Counted from the stretch's first letter, positions 46,147 to 56,360 are shown. The stretch: 64,000 nt of DNA from Pimelobacter simplex (GCA_016803235.1 JADCLI010000032.1:1-64000), one strand, 5' to 3'. Numbers and translations are program-made. The notes: generated by a model from the letters alone, not told the origin.

Positions 46147-46593
46147 TCATCGCGCACCGCCCTCGACCGGGGTGGAGGGACGCGGCTCGAAGGCCGGGAT
46201 CCGGGCCCTCGTGGCCAGCACGATCTGCACCGTCATCCACACGAACGCGCCGAGGATGATCGCGCCGCCGAGCCAGTTCCGGTCGAGCTCGTCGTCGAGC
46301 AGACCGGAGCGGTTGACGACCACGAAGGCCAGCGCCATGGCCACCACCTGGAAGGTGTAGGTGACCATCGCGAACAGCAGCGACGCGGCGGGCATCAGGC
46401 GCGAGACCAGCTCGACGGCGAAGGAGCCGAAGGCGAAGACGCCCACGGCGATCACTCCCCCGACGGCTGCGCCGAGAGCGGCGGGCGAGCCGGCGACGAG
46501 AGCGGCGACCGCGACGAGGAGCACCGCCGCGGCGCCGGCCACCAGGGCCGCGCGCACCACCGTGCGGTGGGTCCGGGTCTCGGTCGTCAGCAT
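46147..46593 (-). CDS. AtpI-like four-helix membrane protein, first gene of the ATP operon
   Basis: The 148-residue product has four membrane segments (AALVAGAAAVLLVAVAALVAG, LGAAVGGVIAVGVFAFGSFAVELV, MLFAMVTYTFQVVAMALAFVVV-like, and WLGGAIILGAFVWMTVQIVLATRA). It occupies the place of the uncharacterised Rv1303 protein upstream of atpB in mycobacteria, often described as ATP synthase I-like. The first codons follow a CRP-type site by about 60 bases, so this gene probably opens the atp transcript. Confidence 0.75.
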   Translation of the reverse strand: MLTTETRTHRTVVRAALVAGAAAVLLVAVAALVAGSPAALGAAVGGVIAVGVFAFGSFAVELVSRLMPAASLLFAMVTYTFQVVAMALAFVVVNRSGLLDDELDRNWLGGAIILGAFVWMTVQIVLATRARIPAFEPRPSTPVEGGAR

Positions 46594-46627
46594 CGGCGGC
46601 CGTTCTGCTCGGGTGCGTCCTGGGCGG

Positions 46628-46649
46628 TCCCGGAGAATGCTCCCCGGGA
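46628..46649. terminator. Stem-loop after wecA, before the atp operon
   Basis: TCCCGGAG (46628-46635) pairs with CTCCCCGGGA (46640-46649) across AATG, with two extra bases in the right arm. It lies 15 bases past the wecA stop and may terminate wecA or act in the atp leader. Confidence 0.4.
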
Positions 46650-46652
46650 GTT

Positions 46653-46668
46653 CGTGAAAGTTATCACA
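46653..46668 (-). promoter_or_regulatory. CRP/GlxR-type site before the ATP synthase operon
   Basis: Read on the minus strand, TGTGATAACTTTCACG matches the CRP consensus TGTGA-N6-TCACA at every base of both half-sites except the last. It overlaps the wecA stop codon and is 60 bases upstream of the first atp-operon gene. Confidence 0.75.
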
Positions 46669-47845
46669 AAGTCCCGGAGGGCTCCGAATCGGGGGGAGGT
46701 CCGGCGTCCTGCGCGGCCCCCTTGAGGGCGTCCGCGGGGTCGTTGACGTGGGGCAGCGCGAAGGTGAGCACGAGGGTCACCAGCAGGCTCAGGCCGAGCC
46801 CTCCCCAGACCACCGGGCCGGTGAAGACGCTGGCCAGCACCACACCGAACGCGATCAGGCCGGCCCACAGCCACATGATGATGACCGCGCGGCGGTGGGA
46901 GTGGCCGATCTCGAGCAGGCGGTGGTGGAGGTGCTGCTTGTCGGGGGCGAACGGCGAGCGTCCCGCCCGCGTTCGTCGTACGACGGCCAGCACCAGGTCG
47001 CCCAACGGCACGATCAGGATCAGGATCGGCAGCGCGAACGGCAGCAGCACGGGCAGCAGGCTGGACCGGGTGCCGTCGGCGCCCTGGGCGAGGTCGCCGG
47101 GCGCGAACTGGGTGGTGATCGTGATCGCCGTGGCGGAGAGGACCAGGCCGATCAGCATCGACCCGCTGTCGCCCATGAAGAGGCGGGCCGGGTGGAAGTT
47201 GTGGACCAGGAAGCCGGCGCAGGCGCCGGCCAGCGCCGCCGAGAGCAGGGCACCGGTCGTCGCCCGGCTGACGTCGTTGAGGACCGAGAGCGCGTAGCAG
47301 AACAGGAAGAAGGCCGACGCGCTGATGCCGATCACCCCGGCGGCCAGGCCGTCGAGGCCGTCGATGAAGTTGACCGCGTTGACCGTCGCCAGGACCACGA
47401 AGGCGGTGAGCAGGGCCCCCTGGCCCAGGTCGAGCGAGAAGACCTCGCCGGTGGCCTGGTAGAAGTACTTGAACTGGATGCCGGCGTAGACCAGCACCCC
47501 CACCGCGAGCACCTGGCCGCCGAACTTGGTGAGCGCGTCGAGGTCGAAGATGTCGTCGACCACGCCGACCGCACAGACCAGGGTGCCCGCCACCAGCACC
47601 GACAGGGCGTCGTCCGAGAACGGGTTGCGCGTGCTCAGGAACGGCAGCTGCTGGGCCACCAGGTACGCCGCCCACAGCCCGCCCAGCATGGCGAGCCCGC
47701 CGAGGTACGGGATCGGCTCGGCATGGACGTCCCGGTCGCGGACCTTGGCGACCGCCCCCGTGCGCAGTGCGATCTCCCGGGCGACGACCGTCAGCAGGTA
47801 GGTGACGATCGCGGCGACCAGGAAGACGACGAGGTACTCACGCAT
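46664..47845 (-). CDS. WecA/TagO-type undecaprenyl-phosphate sugar-1-phosphate transferase
   Basis: An integral membrane enzyme that starts lipid-linked glycan synthesis; in mycobacteria the homologue (WecA/Rfe) makes the GlcNAc-decaprenyl-diphosphate used for arabinogalactan. The 393-residue product has about eleven membrane helices, IPYLGGLAM, the DD motif [44 protein letters not shown] and the HxHH motif [15 protein letters not shown], all typical of the MraY/WecA superfamily. ATG at 47845 overlaps the TsaC gene by 8 bases. Nocardioides lack arabinogalactan, so the product may be a wall teichoic acid or other polymer linkage unit; that is inference. Confidence 0.92.
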   Translation of the reverse strand: MREYLVVFLVAAIVTYLLTVVAREIALRTGAVAKVRDRDVHAEPIPYLGGLAMLGGLWAAYLVAQQLPFLSTRNPFSDDALSVLVAGTLVCAVGVVDDIFDLDALTKFGGQVLAVGVLVYAGIQFKYFYQATGEVFSLDLGQGALLTAFVVLATVNAVNFIDGLDGLAAGVIGISASAFFLFCYALSVLNDVSRATTGALLSAALAGACAGFLVHNFHPARLFMGDSGSMLIGLVLSATAITITTQFAPGDLAQGADGTRSSLLPVLLPFALPILILIVPLGDLVLAVVRRTRAGRSPFAPDKQHLHHRLLEIGHSHRRAVIIMWLWAGLIAFGVVLASVFTGPVVWGGLGLSLLVTLVLTFALPHVNDPADALKGAAQDAGPPPDSEPSGTL

Positions 47846-48554
47846 CGGTGGGCGCGGCCTCCGGCTCCCCCTGCTCGCCCGGCTGGTCGTCGTCGGGCTC
47901 GACCTGGACGGTGGTGCCGTGCTCGGCCAGCGCTGCGTCGAGGTCGGCGACGGCGATCGCGCCCAGGCGCAGCAGCCGGGGCCGCTCGCCGGTGGCGTCG
48001 ACGATGGTGGAGGGCACCCCACCGGGGGACGTACCGCCGTCGACGACGACCGCGACGGACTCCCCCAGCATCTCGATGGCGCCGGCGGCGTCGAGGGCGG
48101 CCGGGAGGCCGGAGAGGTTGGCCGAGCTCACCGCGAGTGGACCGGTGCGGTCGAGCAGCTCGCGGGCCACCGCGTGGTCGGGCATCCGGATCGCGACGGT
48201 GCCGCGGGTCTCGCCGAGGTCCCACTGCAGCGACGGCTGCTGGTGGCACACCAGGGTCAGCGCGCCGGGCCAGAAGGCCTCGACCAGCGGGGCGACGTAC
48301 GACGGCACCCGGGTCGCGAGCGCTTCCAGCGTGCCCTTCGTGCCGACCAGCACCGGCGGCGGCATCTCCCGCCCGCGGCCCTTGGCCGCCAGCAGCCGCG
48401 CGACCGCGTCGGGGTCGAACGCGTCGGCGCCGACGCCGTAGACGGTGTCGGTGGGGAGGACGACCAGGCGGCCCAGCCGGACGGCACGGCTCGCCGCGTC
48501 CAGCGCCGCCTCGCGCTCCTCGTCGGTCTCGGTCGGGAACCGCTCGGCACTCAC
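47838..48554 (-). CDS. tsaC: L-threonylcarbamoyladenylate synthase (TsaC/Sua5/YrdC)
   Basis: Makes threonylcarbamoyl-AMP from Thr, bicarbonate and ATP for the t6A37 modification of ANN-decoding tRNAs. The 238-residue product has [32 protein letters not shown], the FWPGALTLV and RMPDH motifs and [13 protein letters not shown] at 48554 (overlap of the prmC stop, GTGA) is preferred because GGAAGG lies nine bases upstream; an ATG at 48563 is also in frame. The C-terminal 25 residues are acidic and probably disordered. Confidence 0.93.
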   Translation of the reverse strand: MSAERFPTETDEEREAALDAASRAVRLGRLVVLPTDTVYGVGADAFDPDAVARLLAAKGRGREMPPPVLVGTKGTLEALATRVPSYVAPLVEAFWPGALTLVCHQQPSLQWDLGETRGTVAIRMPDHAVARELLDRTGPLAVSSANLSGLPAALDAAGAIEMLGESVAVVVDGGTSPGGVPSTIVDATGERPRLLRLGAIAVADLDAALAEHGTTVQVEPDDDQPGEQGEPEAAPTDA

Positions 48555-49438
48555 GCGCTCCATCCTTCCACTGCGTCGTGCTGGTGGCGCGGGCGGCGTG
48601 CCGTGGTGAACCGGGGCCGGCCGGCGAGGTCGCGGTGGTCGCGGACCTCCTCCCAGCGCGCGCCGTAGCTGAACACCGCCGGCGCGGACTCGCCCTGGAC
48701 GTCGGCGTGCTCCACGCCGACCACGCCGCCGGGCTTGAGCAGCGCCAGGCCGCGGGCGGCGATCACCCGGATCGCGTCGAGCCCGTCGTCGCCGGAGAAC
48801 AGCGCCAGGTGGGGGTCGTGGTCGCGCGCCTCGAGCGCCACCGACTCCCACGCCTCCAGCGGCACGTACGGCGGGTTGCTGACCAGCACGTCGACCCGCC
48901 CGGCGAGGTCGTCGAAGGCGGTGGCGAGGTCGCCGAGGCGCAGCTCGACGCCGGTGCCCGCGAGGTTGCGCTCGGCCCACGCGTGGGCCGGCGGATCCAG
49001 CTCGACGGCGTGCACCCGCGCCTGCGGCACCTCGTCGGCGATGCTCTTCGCGATCACCCCGGAACCGGTGCACAGGTCGACGACCACCGGTCGTGCACCC
49101 GTCGCGGCGATGGCGGTGGCGTGCTCGATCGCCCAGCCGGCGAGCAGCTCGGTCTCCGGCCGCGGGACGAAGACACCGGGCCCCACCGCGACCTCGACGT
49201 GGCGGAACCAGGCGGCGCCGAGGAGGTGCTGGAGCGGCTCCCGGGAGGCGCGGCGGGCCAGCAGCTCGTCGTACCGCTGCCGGTGCTCGGGGGCGAGGTC
49301 CGGCGCGAGGAGGAGCTCGCCACGGGTGGTGCCGAGGACGTGCGCGAGCAGCTCGGCGGCGTCGTGCTCGGGGCTGGCGACGCCGGCAGCCCGGAGCCGG
49401 TCGGCGGCGTCGCGCAGCAGCTCCCTGGTCGTGCTCAT
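48551..49438 (-). CDS. prmC: Peptide chain release factor N5-glutamine methyltransferase
   Basis: Methylates the glutamine of the GGQ motif in release factors. The 295-residue product has an N-terminal helical domain (1-75), the SAM-binding [16 protein letters not shown] and the catalytic NPPY at 188-191 ([13 protein letters not shown]). ATG at 49438 overlaps the prfA stop (ATGA), coupling the enzyme to its substrate gene. Confidence 0.96.
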   Translation of the reverse strand: MSTTRELLRDAADRLRAAGVASPEHDAAELLAHVLGTTRGELLLAPDLAPEHRQRYDELLARRASREPLQHLLGAAWFRHVEVAVGPGVFVPRPETELLAGWAIEHATAIAATGARPVVVDLCTGSGVIAKSIADEVPQARVHAVELDPPAHAWAERNLAGTGVELRLGDLATAFDDLAGRVDVLVSNPPYVPLEAWESVALEARDHDPHLALFSGDDGLDAIRVIAARGLALLKPGGVVGVEHADVQGESAPAVFSYGARWEEVRDHRDLAGRPRFTTARRPRHQHDAVEGWSA

Positions 49439-50511
49439 CAGTCCTCGAGGGCGGCCAGGCGGGCGGCCATGTCGGCCTCGACGCACGAGTCGAGGACCGG
49501 CTGCAGGTCGCCGTCGAGCACCTGGTCGAGGTTGTAGGCCTTGTAGCCGGTGCGGTGGTCGGAGATCCGATTCTCCGGGAAGTTGTAGGTGCGGATCCGC
49601 TCGGACCGGTCGACCGTGCGGACCTGGCTGCGCCGGGCGTCGCTGGCCTCGGCGTCTGCCGCCTCCTGCGCGGCCTGCAGCAGACGGGCCCGCAGGATGC
49701 GCATCGCCTGCTCCTTGTTCTGCAGCTGCGACTTCTCGTTCTGGCAGCTGACCACGATCCCGGTCGGCAGGTGGGTGATCCGCACCGCCGAGTCCGTCGT
49801 GTTGACGCTCTGGCCGCCGGGGCCCGACGAGCGGAAGACGTCGATGCGCAGGTCGTTCTCGTTGATCTCGACGTCGACCTGCTCGGCCTCCGGCATCACG
49901 AGCACGCCGGCAGCGCTGGTGTGGATGCGGCCCTGCGACTCGGTGACGGGGACCCGCTGCACGCGGTGCACTCCGCCCTCGTACTTGAGCAGGGCGTACG
50001 GCGTCTGGCCCGGCTCGGTGCCGCCGGTGGCCTTGACCGCGACGGTGACGGACTTGTAGCCGCCCAGGTCCGACTCCGTCGCGTCGAGGAGCTCGGTCTT
50101 CCACCCGCGGCGCTCGGCGTACCTGGAGTACATGCGGAGCAGGTCGCCGGCGAACAGCGCGCTCTCCTCGCCGCCCTCCCCCGACTTCACCTCGAGCAGG
50201 ACGTCCTTGTCGTCGGCGGGGTCCCGCGGCACGAGCAGCCGGCGCAACCGCTCCGCCGCGTCCTCACGCTGGGCCAGGAGGGCGTCGACCTCCTCGGCGA
50301 AGGCGGGGTCGTCGGCGGCGAGCTCCCGCGCGGCCTCCGCGTCGTCGCCGTGGCGCTGCCACTCGCGCCAGGCGGCGATCACCGCGTTCAGCTCGGCGTA
50401 GCGCCGGTTGAGGGTGCGCGCCAGCCGGGCGTCGGCGTGCGTCTCCGGCAGCGCCAGCCTCGACTCGAGCTCGGCGTGCTCGGCGAGCATGCCCTCGACG
50501 GCTTCGAACAC
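49438..50511 (-). CDS. prfA: Peptide chain release factor 1
   Basis: Reads UAA and UAG stop codons. The 357-residue product has the tripeptide anticodon-type PVT at 188-190 and the peptidyl-hydrolysis motif GGQ at 232-234 ([13 protein letters not shown]), which PrmC methylates. Length is normal. ATG at 50511 is preceded by AAGGAG. Two CTTGACGGGC repeats in the upstream gap may hold its promoter. Confidence 0.97.
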   Translation of the reverse strand: MFEAVEGMLAEHAELESRLALPETHADARLARTLNRRYAELNAVIAAWREWQRHGDDAEAARELAADDPAFAEEVDALLAQREDAAERLRRLLVPRDPADDKDVLLEVKSGEGGEESALFAGDLLRMYSRYAERRGWKTELLDATESDLGGYKSVTVAVKATGGTEPGQTPYALLKYEGGVHRVQRVPVTESQGRIHTSAAGVLVMPEAEQVDVEINENDLRIDVFRSSGPGGQSVNTTDSAVRITHLPTGIVVSCQNEKSQLQNKEQAMRILRARLLQAAQEAADAEASDARRSQVRTVDRSERIRTYNFPENRISDHRTGYKAYNLDQVLDGDLQPVLDSCVEADMAARLAALED

Positions 50512-50585
50512 CTGGACTCCTTCGGCTGGGCGGTGCAGGAATCGCCGGTCGACCGGTGATTCCGGCGGTTGTCGGGCATTGCAAC

Positions 50586-50615
50586 GCCCGTCAAGTGCAG
50601 GAAATGCCCGTCAAG
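50586..50615 (-). promoter_or_regulatory. Twin CTTGACGGGC repeats upstream of prfA
   Basis: GCCCGTCAAG occurs at 50586-50595 and 50606-50615, a 20-base period. Read on the minus strand each contains TTGACG, a good -35 hexamer, about 75-100 bases before prfA. No matching -10 is clear. They may be alternative promoters or a repeated activator site. Confidence 0.35.
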
Positions 50616-50634
50616 CGGCCGCGAGAAAGCGAAA

Positions 50635-50666
50635 CGCCGGCCGTCCGCAGGGGCGGACGACCGGCG
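50635..50666 (-). terminator. Stem-loop terminator after rpmE
   Basis: CGCCGGCCGTCCGC (50635-50648) pairs with GCGGACGACCGGCG (50653-50666) with one mismatch around AGGG. It begins 11 bases past the rpmE stop and separates rpmE from prfA. Confidence 0.8.
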
Positions 50667-50677
50667 CTCGGGGACGG

Positions 50678-50893
50678 CTACTTCTTGCCGACGTTGGCGT
50701 AGCGGGCCTCGAACCGGGCCACGCGGCCGCCGGTGTCGAGGATCTTCTGCTTGCCGGTGTAGAACGGGTGGCACTGCGAGCACACGTCGGCGTGGATCGA
50801 GCCGGACGTCGCGGTGCTGCGGGTGGTGAACGAGGCGCCACAGGTGCAGGTCACCTGGGTCACGACGTACTCGGGGTGGATGTCCTTCTTCAT
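50678..50893 (-). CDS. rpmE: 50S ribosomal protein L31, zinc-type
   Basis: The 71-residue product begins MKKDIHPEY and carries the C+ zinc ligands CTC ... VCSQC (C16, C18, C38, C41), so it is the zinc-binding form that is replaced by the zinc-free paralogue under zinc limitation. A strong AGGACACC ribosome site precedes the ATG. Located between rho and prfA as in mycobacteria. Confidence 0.97.
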   Translation of the reverse strand: MKKDIHPEYVVTQVTCTCGASFTTRSTATSGSIHADVCSQCHPFYTGKQKILDTGGRVARFEARYANVGKK

Positions 50894-51017
50894 GGTGTCC
50901 TCTCACGGGGGTCCGGGTCGCACCACGGGTTGTGGAACGTGAACCGGAGCCAACAGTCGATTCTACGGGCGGCGGCCACGCCACCCAAATGCAGGGTGGC
51001 CGCGCCCGGCGTCGCGC

Positions 51018-52859
51018 TCAGTCGCGCTGGACGCGCAGCAGGAACTCGTAGTTGGTGCGCGAGTTCTTCAGCCGCTGCAGCAGGGCGGCGTGGGCCTCGG
51101 CCCGGTCGCCCTCGGCCAGCTCGCTGCGCAGCTTCCAGACGATCTCGAGCTCCTCCTTGCCGAGCAGCAGCTCCTCGCGGCGGGTGCCCGACGCGACGAC
51201 GTCGATGGCCGGGAACAGCCGCTTCTCGGCGAAGTCGCTGCGCAGCCGCAGCTCGAGGTTCTCGGTGCCGCGCAGCTCCTCGAAGAACACCTCGTCCACG
51301 CGGGAGCCGGAGTCGACGACGGCGGTCGCGAGGATCGTCAGCGAGCCGCCGTTCTCGATGTTGCGTGCCGCGCCGAAGAACCGCTTCGGCGGGAAGAGGG
51401 CCGAGGAGTCCACGCCGCCGGAAAGGATCCGGCCGCTGGCCGGTGCCGCCAGGTTGTAGGCCCGGCCGAGGCGGGTCAGCCCGTCGAGCAGGATCACGAC
51501 GTCGTGGCCCAGCTCGACCAGCCGCTTGGCCCGCTCGACGGCCAGCTCGGCCACGACGGTGTGGTCGATCGCGGGGCGGTCGAAGGTGCTGGCGATCACC
51601 TCGCCCTTGATCGAGCGCTCGAAGTCGGTGACCTCCTCGGGCCGCTCGTCGACGAGGACGACCATGAGGTGGACCTCGGGGTTGTTGGTGGTGATCGCGT
51701 TGGCGATGGACTGCAGCAGCGTCGTCTTCCCGGCGCGCGCCGGCGAGACGATCAGGCCCCGCTGGCCCTTGCCGACCGGCGCCGCCATGTCGATGAGCCG
51801 ACCGGCGAGGTCGTCGGGGCCGGTCTCGAGCCGCAGTCGCTCGTTCGGCGAGACCGGGGTCAGCTGGGTGTACTCCACCCGGTTCTTCGCGTGCTCGGGG
51901 TCGACGCCGTTGACCGTCTCGACCCGGACCATCGGGTTGAACTTCTCGCGGCGCTCGCCGTCGCGCGGCTGGCGGACCTGCCCGGTGATCGCGTCACCGC
52001 GGCGCAGGCCGTACTTGCGGACCATCGAGAGCGACAGGTAGACGTCGTCGGGCCCGGCGAGGTATCCACCGGTGCGCACGAACGCATAGTTGTCGAGTAC
52101 GTCGAGGATGCCGGCCGCCGGCACGAGGACGTCGTCCTCGCGCACCTCGGTGTCGGGCTCGCGGCCCGCACGGTTGGTGCGGTCCCGGTCACGGCCACGG
52201 CGGCGCCGGTTGCGGCGGCTGCCGCCCTCGCCGTCACCGTCGTCGTCGACGTCGTCGTTCTCGCCGGCGGGGGCGGCCGCCGCGGGGCGGGCCTGGTCCT
52301 GCTGCTGGTTCTGCTGGTTCTGCTTGCTCTGCTGGGGCTGGTCCTGCTTCTGCTGCTGACCGCCCTGCTTCTGCTGCTGGTTCTGGCCACCCTGCTTCTG
52401 CTGGCGCTGGCCGCCCTGCCGCTGCTGGCCCTTCGGCTGCTCGCTCGCGGCCTGCTCGGACTTGTCCGCCTCGGGCTGCCCCGCCGTGGGCTGGTCCGCC
52501 TTGGGCTGGTCCGCCTTGGGCTGGTCCGCCTTGGGCTGCTCGCTCCTCTCGGCCCGGGGCTGCTCGCCCTTCCCTGCCTTCTCCGCCCGGGGCTGGTCGG
52601 CCTTCTCGACCTTCTCGGTCTTCTCGACCTTCTCGGTCTGCTCAGCCTTGGGCCGCTCCGCACCGCGCGAAGCCGGCGCGCCGGCCTGGGCGGCCTTGAT
52701 CGCGTCGACGAGCGCGGCCTTCTTCATCGAGCCGGCGCCGGGGATGCCCATGCCACCGGCCATCGCCTTGAGGTCGGCGAGGAGCATGGAGTTGAGTCCA
52801 CCGGAGCGCTTCCTCGGGGCTGCCGTGGCGGGCGCGGTGGAGTCGGGAGTTTCGGTCAC
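51018..52859 (-). CDS. rho: Transcription termination factor Rho with long disordered insert
   Basis: Hexameric RNA-dependent ATPase that ends transcription. The 613-residue product has the SAP-like Rho_N region (SMLLADLKAMAGGMGIPGAGSMKKAALVDAI, about 23-55), then a roughly 170-residue low-complexity insert rich in Lys, Gln, Pro and Asp, an RG-rich basic patch (SRRNRRRRGRDRDR), the RNA-binding fold (VLVPAAGILDVLDNYAFVRTGGYLAG), and the ATPase with Walker A SPARAGKT and the Q-loop VASTF. Inserts at this place are known in high-GC Rho proteins. GTG at 52859 has AAGGA 7 bases upstream. A long 5' leader (about 150 bases) is likely and could serve autogenous control. Confidence 0.97.
   Translation of the reverse strand: MTETPDSTAPATAAPRKRSGGLNSMLLADLKAMAGGMGIPGAGSMKKAALVDAIKAAQAGAPASRGAERPKAEQTEKVEKTEKVEKADQPRAEKAGKGEQPRAERSEQPKADQPKADQPKADQPTAGQPEADKSEQAASEQPKGQQRQGGQRQQKQGGQNQQQKQGGQQQKQDQPQQSKQNQQNQQQDQARPAAAAPAGENDDVDDDGDGEGGSRRNRRRRGRDRDRTNRAGREPDTEVREDDVLVPAAGILDVLDNYAFVRTGGYLAGPDDVYLSLSMVRKYGLRRGDAITGQVRQPRDGERREKFNPMVRVETVNGVDPEHAKNRVEYTQLTPVSPNERLRLETGPDDLAGRLIDMAAPVGKGQRGLIVSPARAGKTTLLQSIANAITTNNPEVHLMVVLVDERPEEVTDFERSIKGEVIASTFDRPAIDHTVVAELAVERAKRLVELGHDVVILLDGLTRLGRAYNLAAPASGRILSGGVDSSALFPPKRFFGAARNIENGGSLTILATAVVDSGSRVDEVFFEELRGTENLELRLRSDFAEKRLFPAIDVVASGTRREELLLGKEELEIVWKLRSELAEGDRAEAHAALLQRLKNSRTNYEFLLRVQRD
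52493..52537. repeat. Three tandem 15-bp repeats in rho
   Basis: GGTCCGCCTTGGGCT is repeated exactly at 52493, 52508 and 52523, encoding the Q-P-K-A-D units of the Rho insert. Being a multiple of three, copy number can change without breaking the frame, so strains may differ in length here. Confidence 0.9.
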
Positions 52860-53017
52860 GTGAGTCCTTCCCACGTATCTCGTGGGTTCCACGATCGAAC
52901 GACGGCGGAACACGCACTGGTCTGGTCCTGCGAAGGTCCGTCCGGCCGACGGCCAGGCGTTCCTGGAAGAGGGGCGAGCCGAGCCCGCCGGGGCGCCGAG
53001 AACTGCGGCGCTGCGTC

Positions 53018-53023
53018 AATGTA
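53018..53023 (-). promoter_or_regulatory. Possible -10 element for rho
   Basis: Minus-strand TACATT lies about 160 bases before the rho GTG and would give a long 5' leader. No good -35 was found. Next to it is the palindrome CCACC-AC-GGTGG (53024-53035). Confidence 0.3.
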
Positions 53024-53050
53024 CCACCACGGTGGCGGGGATCACGGCCC

Positions 53051-53965
53051 TCAGCGGTCGTCCGGCGCGGCGCCGGTGCCGCTGACGGCCAGCGCGTGCC
53101 CGCCCCACCCCTCGGGGCAGCGGGCGAGCAGCGCCTCGGTGGCGGCGGAGCCGGGGCCGTCGGTGAAGGCCAGCACCGTCGGCCCGGCGCCCGAGATCAC
53201 GGCCGGGATCCCGTCGGCACGCAGCGACTCGACGAGCGCGAGGCTCGCGGGCATCGCGGGCCGCCGGTAGTTCTGGTGCAGCCGGTCCTCGGTCGCGCGC
53301 AGGAGCTCCTCGGGGTGTCCGGAGAGCGCCGCGACGAGCAGGGCAGCGCGACCGGCATTGGCCGCCGCGTCCGCATGGGGTACGTCGGCCGGCAGCAGAC
53401 CGCGCGCGGTCTCGGTCTCGACCGGCGTGGTCGGGACGAACACCACCGCTCCGACCCGGGGGTCGACGCTGCCGGGGACCGCCCAGAAGGCGCCGTCGGC
53501 GTCCTGGCCGGAGATCACGAAGCCACCGAGCAGCGCCGGGGCGACGTTGTCGGGGTGGCCCTCGAGCTGGGCCGCCAGGTCGAGCAGCGCGGCGTCGTCG
53601 AGGAGCAGGCGCCCACCGGCGACCAGCTCGCGGGCCAGCCACACCCCGCCGACGATCGCCGCCGACGAGGACCCGAGCCCGCGGGCGTGCGGGATCACGT
53701 TCGTGCAGGACAGGCGCAGGCCGGTCGGCTGCTTGCCGAGGCGGTCGAAGGTCGCGCGCATCGCGCGGACCACGAGGTGCCGCTCGTCGAGCGGGACCTG
53801 TCCCTCGCCGTACCCCCGGACCTCGACGACGAGGCCGTCGGGGAGCACCTCGGCCTCGAGCCGGTCGTGCAGGTCGAGGGCGAGGCCGAGGGTGTCGAAG
53901 CCCGGACCGAGGTTGGCCGACGTCGCAGGCACCCGGACCCGGACCGGGCCCTCCACGAAGGTCAT
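53051..53965 (-). CDS. thrB: Homoserine kinase
   Basis: GHMP kinase that phosphorylates homoserine for threonine synthesis. The 304-residue product has VRVPATSANLGPGFDTLGLAL at the start, the phosphate loop PHARGLGSSSAAIVGG near 93-108 and the C-terminal ISGAGPTVLAF. It starts 5 bases after the thrC stop. Confidence 0.97.
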   Translation of the reverse strand: MTFVEGPVRVRVPATSANLGPGFDTLGLALDLHDRLEAEVLPDGLVVEVRGYGEGQVPLDERHLVVRAMRATFDRLGKQPTGLRLSCTNVIPHARGLGSSSAAIVGGVWLARELVAGGRLLLDDAALLDLAAQLEGHPDNVAPALLGGFVISGQDADGAFWAVPGSVDPRVGAVVFVPTTPVETETARGLLPADVPHADAAANAGRAALLVAALSGHPEELLRATEDRLHQNYRRPAMPASLALVESLRADGIPAVISGAGPTVLAFTDGPGSAATEALLARCPEGWGGHALAVSGTGAAPDDR

Positions 53966-53970
53966 CGGCG

Positions 53971-55059
53971 TCAGAGGCCCGCAGCGGTGGCTGCGGCGTC
54001 GACGTCGGCGTCGACCACGACGTCGGGCAGCACCAGGCCGTCGAGGGCGGTGGCGATGTCCTTGAGGCCGTGGCCGGTGACCGTGATCGCGACGGTGCTG
54101 CCGGTGTAGGACTCCCCGGCCTCGAGCTCGGCGAGAAGGCCGGCGATGCCGGCGGCCGAGGCGGGCTCGACGAAGACGCCGTCGTTGGCGGCGAGCGCCT
54201 TCTGCGCGGCGAGGATCTGGCCGTCGGAGACGGCGGCGAACCGGCCGCCGGACTCGTCGCGCGCCGCCTCGGCGAGCTTCCAGGAGGCAGGGTTGCCGAT
54301 CCGGATCGCCGTCGCGCGGGTCTCGGGGTCGGGGAACGGCTCGCCGGTCACCAGCGGCGCGGCGCCCTCGGCCTGGAAGCCGCGCATGACGGGCTTCCTC
54401 GAGGCGCGGCCGAGGCCGGCGTACTGCGTGTAGCCCAGCCAGTACGCCGAGATGTTGCCGGCGTTGCCGACCGGCAGCAGGTGGTAGTCGGGCGCGTCAC
54501 CGAGGAAGTCGACGATCTCGAAGGCCGCGGTCTTCTGGCCCTCGAGGCGGGCCGGGTTGACGGAGTTGACGAGCGCGACGGGGTACTTCCACGCCATCTC
54601 GCGGGCCATCCGCAGGCAGTCGTCGAAGTTGCCGCGGACCTGGATGACCTGGGAGCCGTGGAGCACGGCCTGGGCCATCTTGCCCGCGGCGATCTTGCCC
54701 TCGGGGACCAGCACGATCGGGGTGACCCCGGCCTTCGCGGCGTACGCGGCCATCGAGGCGGAGGTGTTGCCGGTCGAGGCGCACACGACTGCCTTGGCGC
54801 CCTCGTGGACGGCGACGGACAGGGCCGTGGTCATGCCGCGGTCCTTGAACGAGCCGGTCGGGTTGTTGCCCTCGACCTTGAGCCAGACCTGGGCACCGGT
54901 CAGACCGGAGAGCCACTCGGAGTGGACCAGCGGGGTGCCGCCCTCACGCAGGGTCACCGCCGGGGTGTCCTGGGGGATGTCCAGGAGCTCGCGGTACTCC
55001 TCGATGACGCCGCGCCACTGCCCGTTGGCCTGGCCGTTGGGGGTGTTGCTCATGCTCAC
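53971..55059 (-). CDS. thrC: Threonine synthase
   Basis: PLP enzyme that turns O-phosphohomoserine into threonine. The 362-residue short-form protein has the PLP lysine K72 in [46 protein letters not shown] and a final [13 protein letters not shown] at 55059 overlaps the hom stop; ATG at 55053 is an alternative start with less spacing. Confidence 0.97.
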   Translation of the reverse strand: MSMSNTPNGQANGQWRGVIEEYRELLDIPQDTPAVTLREGGTPLVHSEWLSGLTGAQVWLKVEGNNPTGSFKDRGMTTALSVAVHEGAKAVVCASTGNTSASMAAYAAKAGVTPIVLVPEGKIAAGKMAQAVLHGSQVIQVRGNFDDCLRMAREMAWKYPVALVNSVNPARLEGQKTAAFEIVDFLGDAPDYHLLPVGNAGNISAYWLGYTQYAGLGRASRKPVMRGFQAEGAAPLVTGEPFPDPETRATAIRIGNPASWKLAEAARDESGGRFAAVSDGQILAAQKALAANDGVFVEPASAAGIAGLLAELEAGESYTGSTVAITVTGHGLKDIATALDGLVLPDVVVDADVDAAATAAGL

Positions 55060-56360
55060 TCTTCGGCTCCCTCGACGCGCATCACCGAGGTGACCTCGCG
55101 CACGATGTCCATGCCACGCAGGTGGTCGACGGTCGCGGACAGTGCCGCGTCCGTCGCCTCGTGCGAGACGACGACGAGCTGGGCGTCGTCGCCCCGCCCC
55201 TCCTGACGAACGGTCTGGATGGAGACGCCGTGCTCGGCGAAGGCCAGGGCGACCGCAGCGAGCACGCCCGCCTTGTCGTCCACGTCGATGGCGACGTGGT
55301 AGCGGGTGCGGGTCTCCCCCATCGGCAGCACGGCCCGGTCGGCGTACGCCGACTCGCCGACGCCGCGCGTGCCCTGGCGGTGGTTGCGCGCGACCGTGAC
55401 GAGGTCGCCGAGGACGGCGCTCGCGGTCGGGGAGCCACCGGCGCCGGGGCCGTAGAACATGAGCTGGCCGGCGGCCTCGGACTCGACGAAGACCGCGTTG
55501 TAGGCCTCGCGGACGCTGGCCAGGGGGTGCGACCTGGGGATCATCGCCGGGTGGACGCGGACGCTGACCGCCTCCTCGCCCTGCTCGTCGGTGCGCAGCT
55601 CGGCGATCGCGAGCAGCTTGACGACGCTGTCCATGTCGCGCGCCGAGCGGACGTCGCCGGCGCTGACCTCGGTGATGCCCTCGCGGTGCACGTCGCTGGC
55701 GGTCACCCGGGAGTGGAACGCCAGGCTCGCCAGGATCGCGGCCTTCGCGGCGGCGTCGAAGCCCTCGACGTCGGCGGTCGGGTCCGCCTCGGCGTACCCG
55801 AGGGCCTGGGCCTCCTCGAGCGCGTCACCGAAGCCCGCGCCCGAGGTGTCCATCTTGTCGAGGATGAAGTTGGTGGTGCCGTTGACGATGCCGAGCACCC
55901 GGGTGACCTTGTCTCCGGCGAGCGACTCGCGCAGGGGACGCAGGATCGGGATGGCGCCGGCGACCGCGGCCTCGTAGTAGAGGTCGCGGCCTGCCTTCTC
56001 GGCGGCCTCGAAGAGCGTCGCGCCGTCCTCGGCGAGCAGCGCCTTGTTGGCGGTCACGACCGAGGCGCCGTGCTCGAGCGCGGACAGGATGAGGGACCGG
56101 GCCGGCTCGATGCCACCGATCACCTCGATCACCACGTCGACGTCGTCGCGGGCGACCAGCGCCGCGGCGTCGGTCGTGAGCAGCCCGGCCGGCACCTCGA
56201 CCTCGCGCGGGCTGTCGAGACGTCGTACGGCGACGCCGACCAGCTCCACGGGGGCACCGACCCGGGCCGCAAGGTCGTCGGCCTGCTCGCCGAGCAGCCG
56301 CACCACCTGCGACCCCACGGACCCGCAACCGAGCACGGCAACCTTGAGAGGACTGTTCAC
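55056..56360 (-). CDS. hom: Homoserine dehydrogenase with ACT domain
   Basis: Reduces aspartate semialdehyde to homoserine. The 434-residue product has the NAD(P) motif [14 protein letters not shown] near 8-21, the VTANKALLA segment, the [11 protein letters not shown] catalytic region and a C-terminal ACT domain ([52 protein letters not shown]) for threonine feedback. GTG at 56360 follows TACGAT by six bases, so the hom-thrC-thrB mRNA is probably leaderless. Confidence 0.97.
   Translation of the reverse strand: MNSPLKVAVLGCGSVGSQVVRLLGEQADDLAARVGAPVELVGVAVRRLDSPREVEVPAGLLTTDAAALVARDDVDVVIEVIGGIEPARSLILSALEHGASVVTANKALLAEDGATLFEAAEKAGRDLYYEAAVAGAIPILRPLRESLAGDKVTRVLGIVNGTTNFILDKMDTSGAGFGDALEEAQALGYAEADPTADVEGFDAAAKAAILASLAFHSRVTASDVHREGITEVSAGDVRSARDMDSVVKLLAIAELRTDEQGEEAVSVRVHPAMIPRSHPLASVREAYNAVFVESEAAGQLMFYGPGAGGSPTASAVLGDLVTVARNHRQGTRGVGESAYADRAVLPMGETRTRYHVAIDVDDKAGVLAAVALAFAEHGVSIQTVRQEGRGDDAQLVVVSHEATDAALSATVDHLRGMDIVREVTSVMRVEGAEE

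Noticed and set aside
52493..52537. CRISPR-like tandem repeat array
   Set aside because: The 15-base units are contiguous with no spacers and encode a repeated peptide inside rho.
52876..52897. LexA (SOS) box upstream of rho
   Set aside because: GTTC and GAAC are present but separated by seven bases in the wrong arrangement for the actinobacterial TCGAAC-N4-GTTCGA site.
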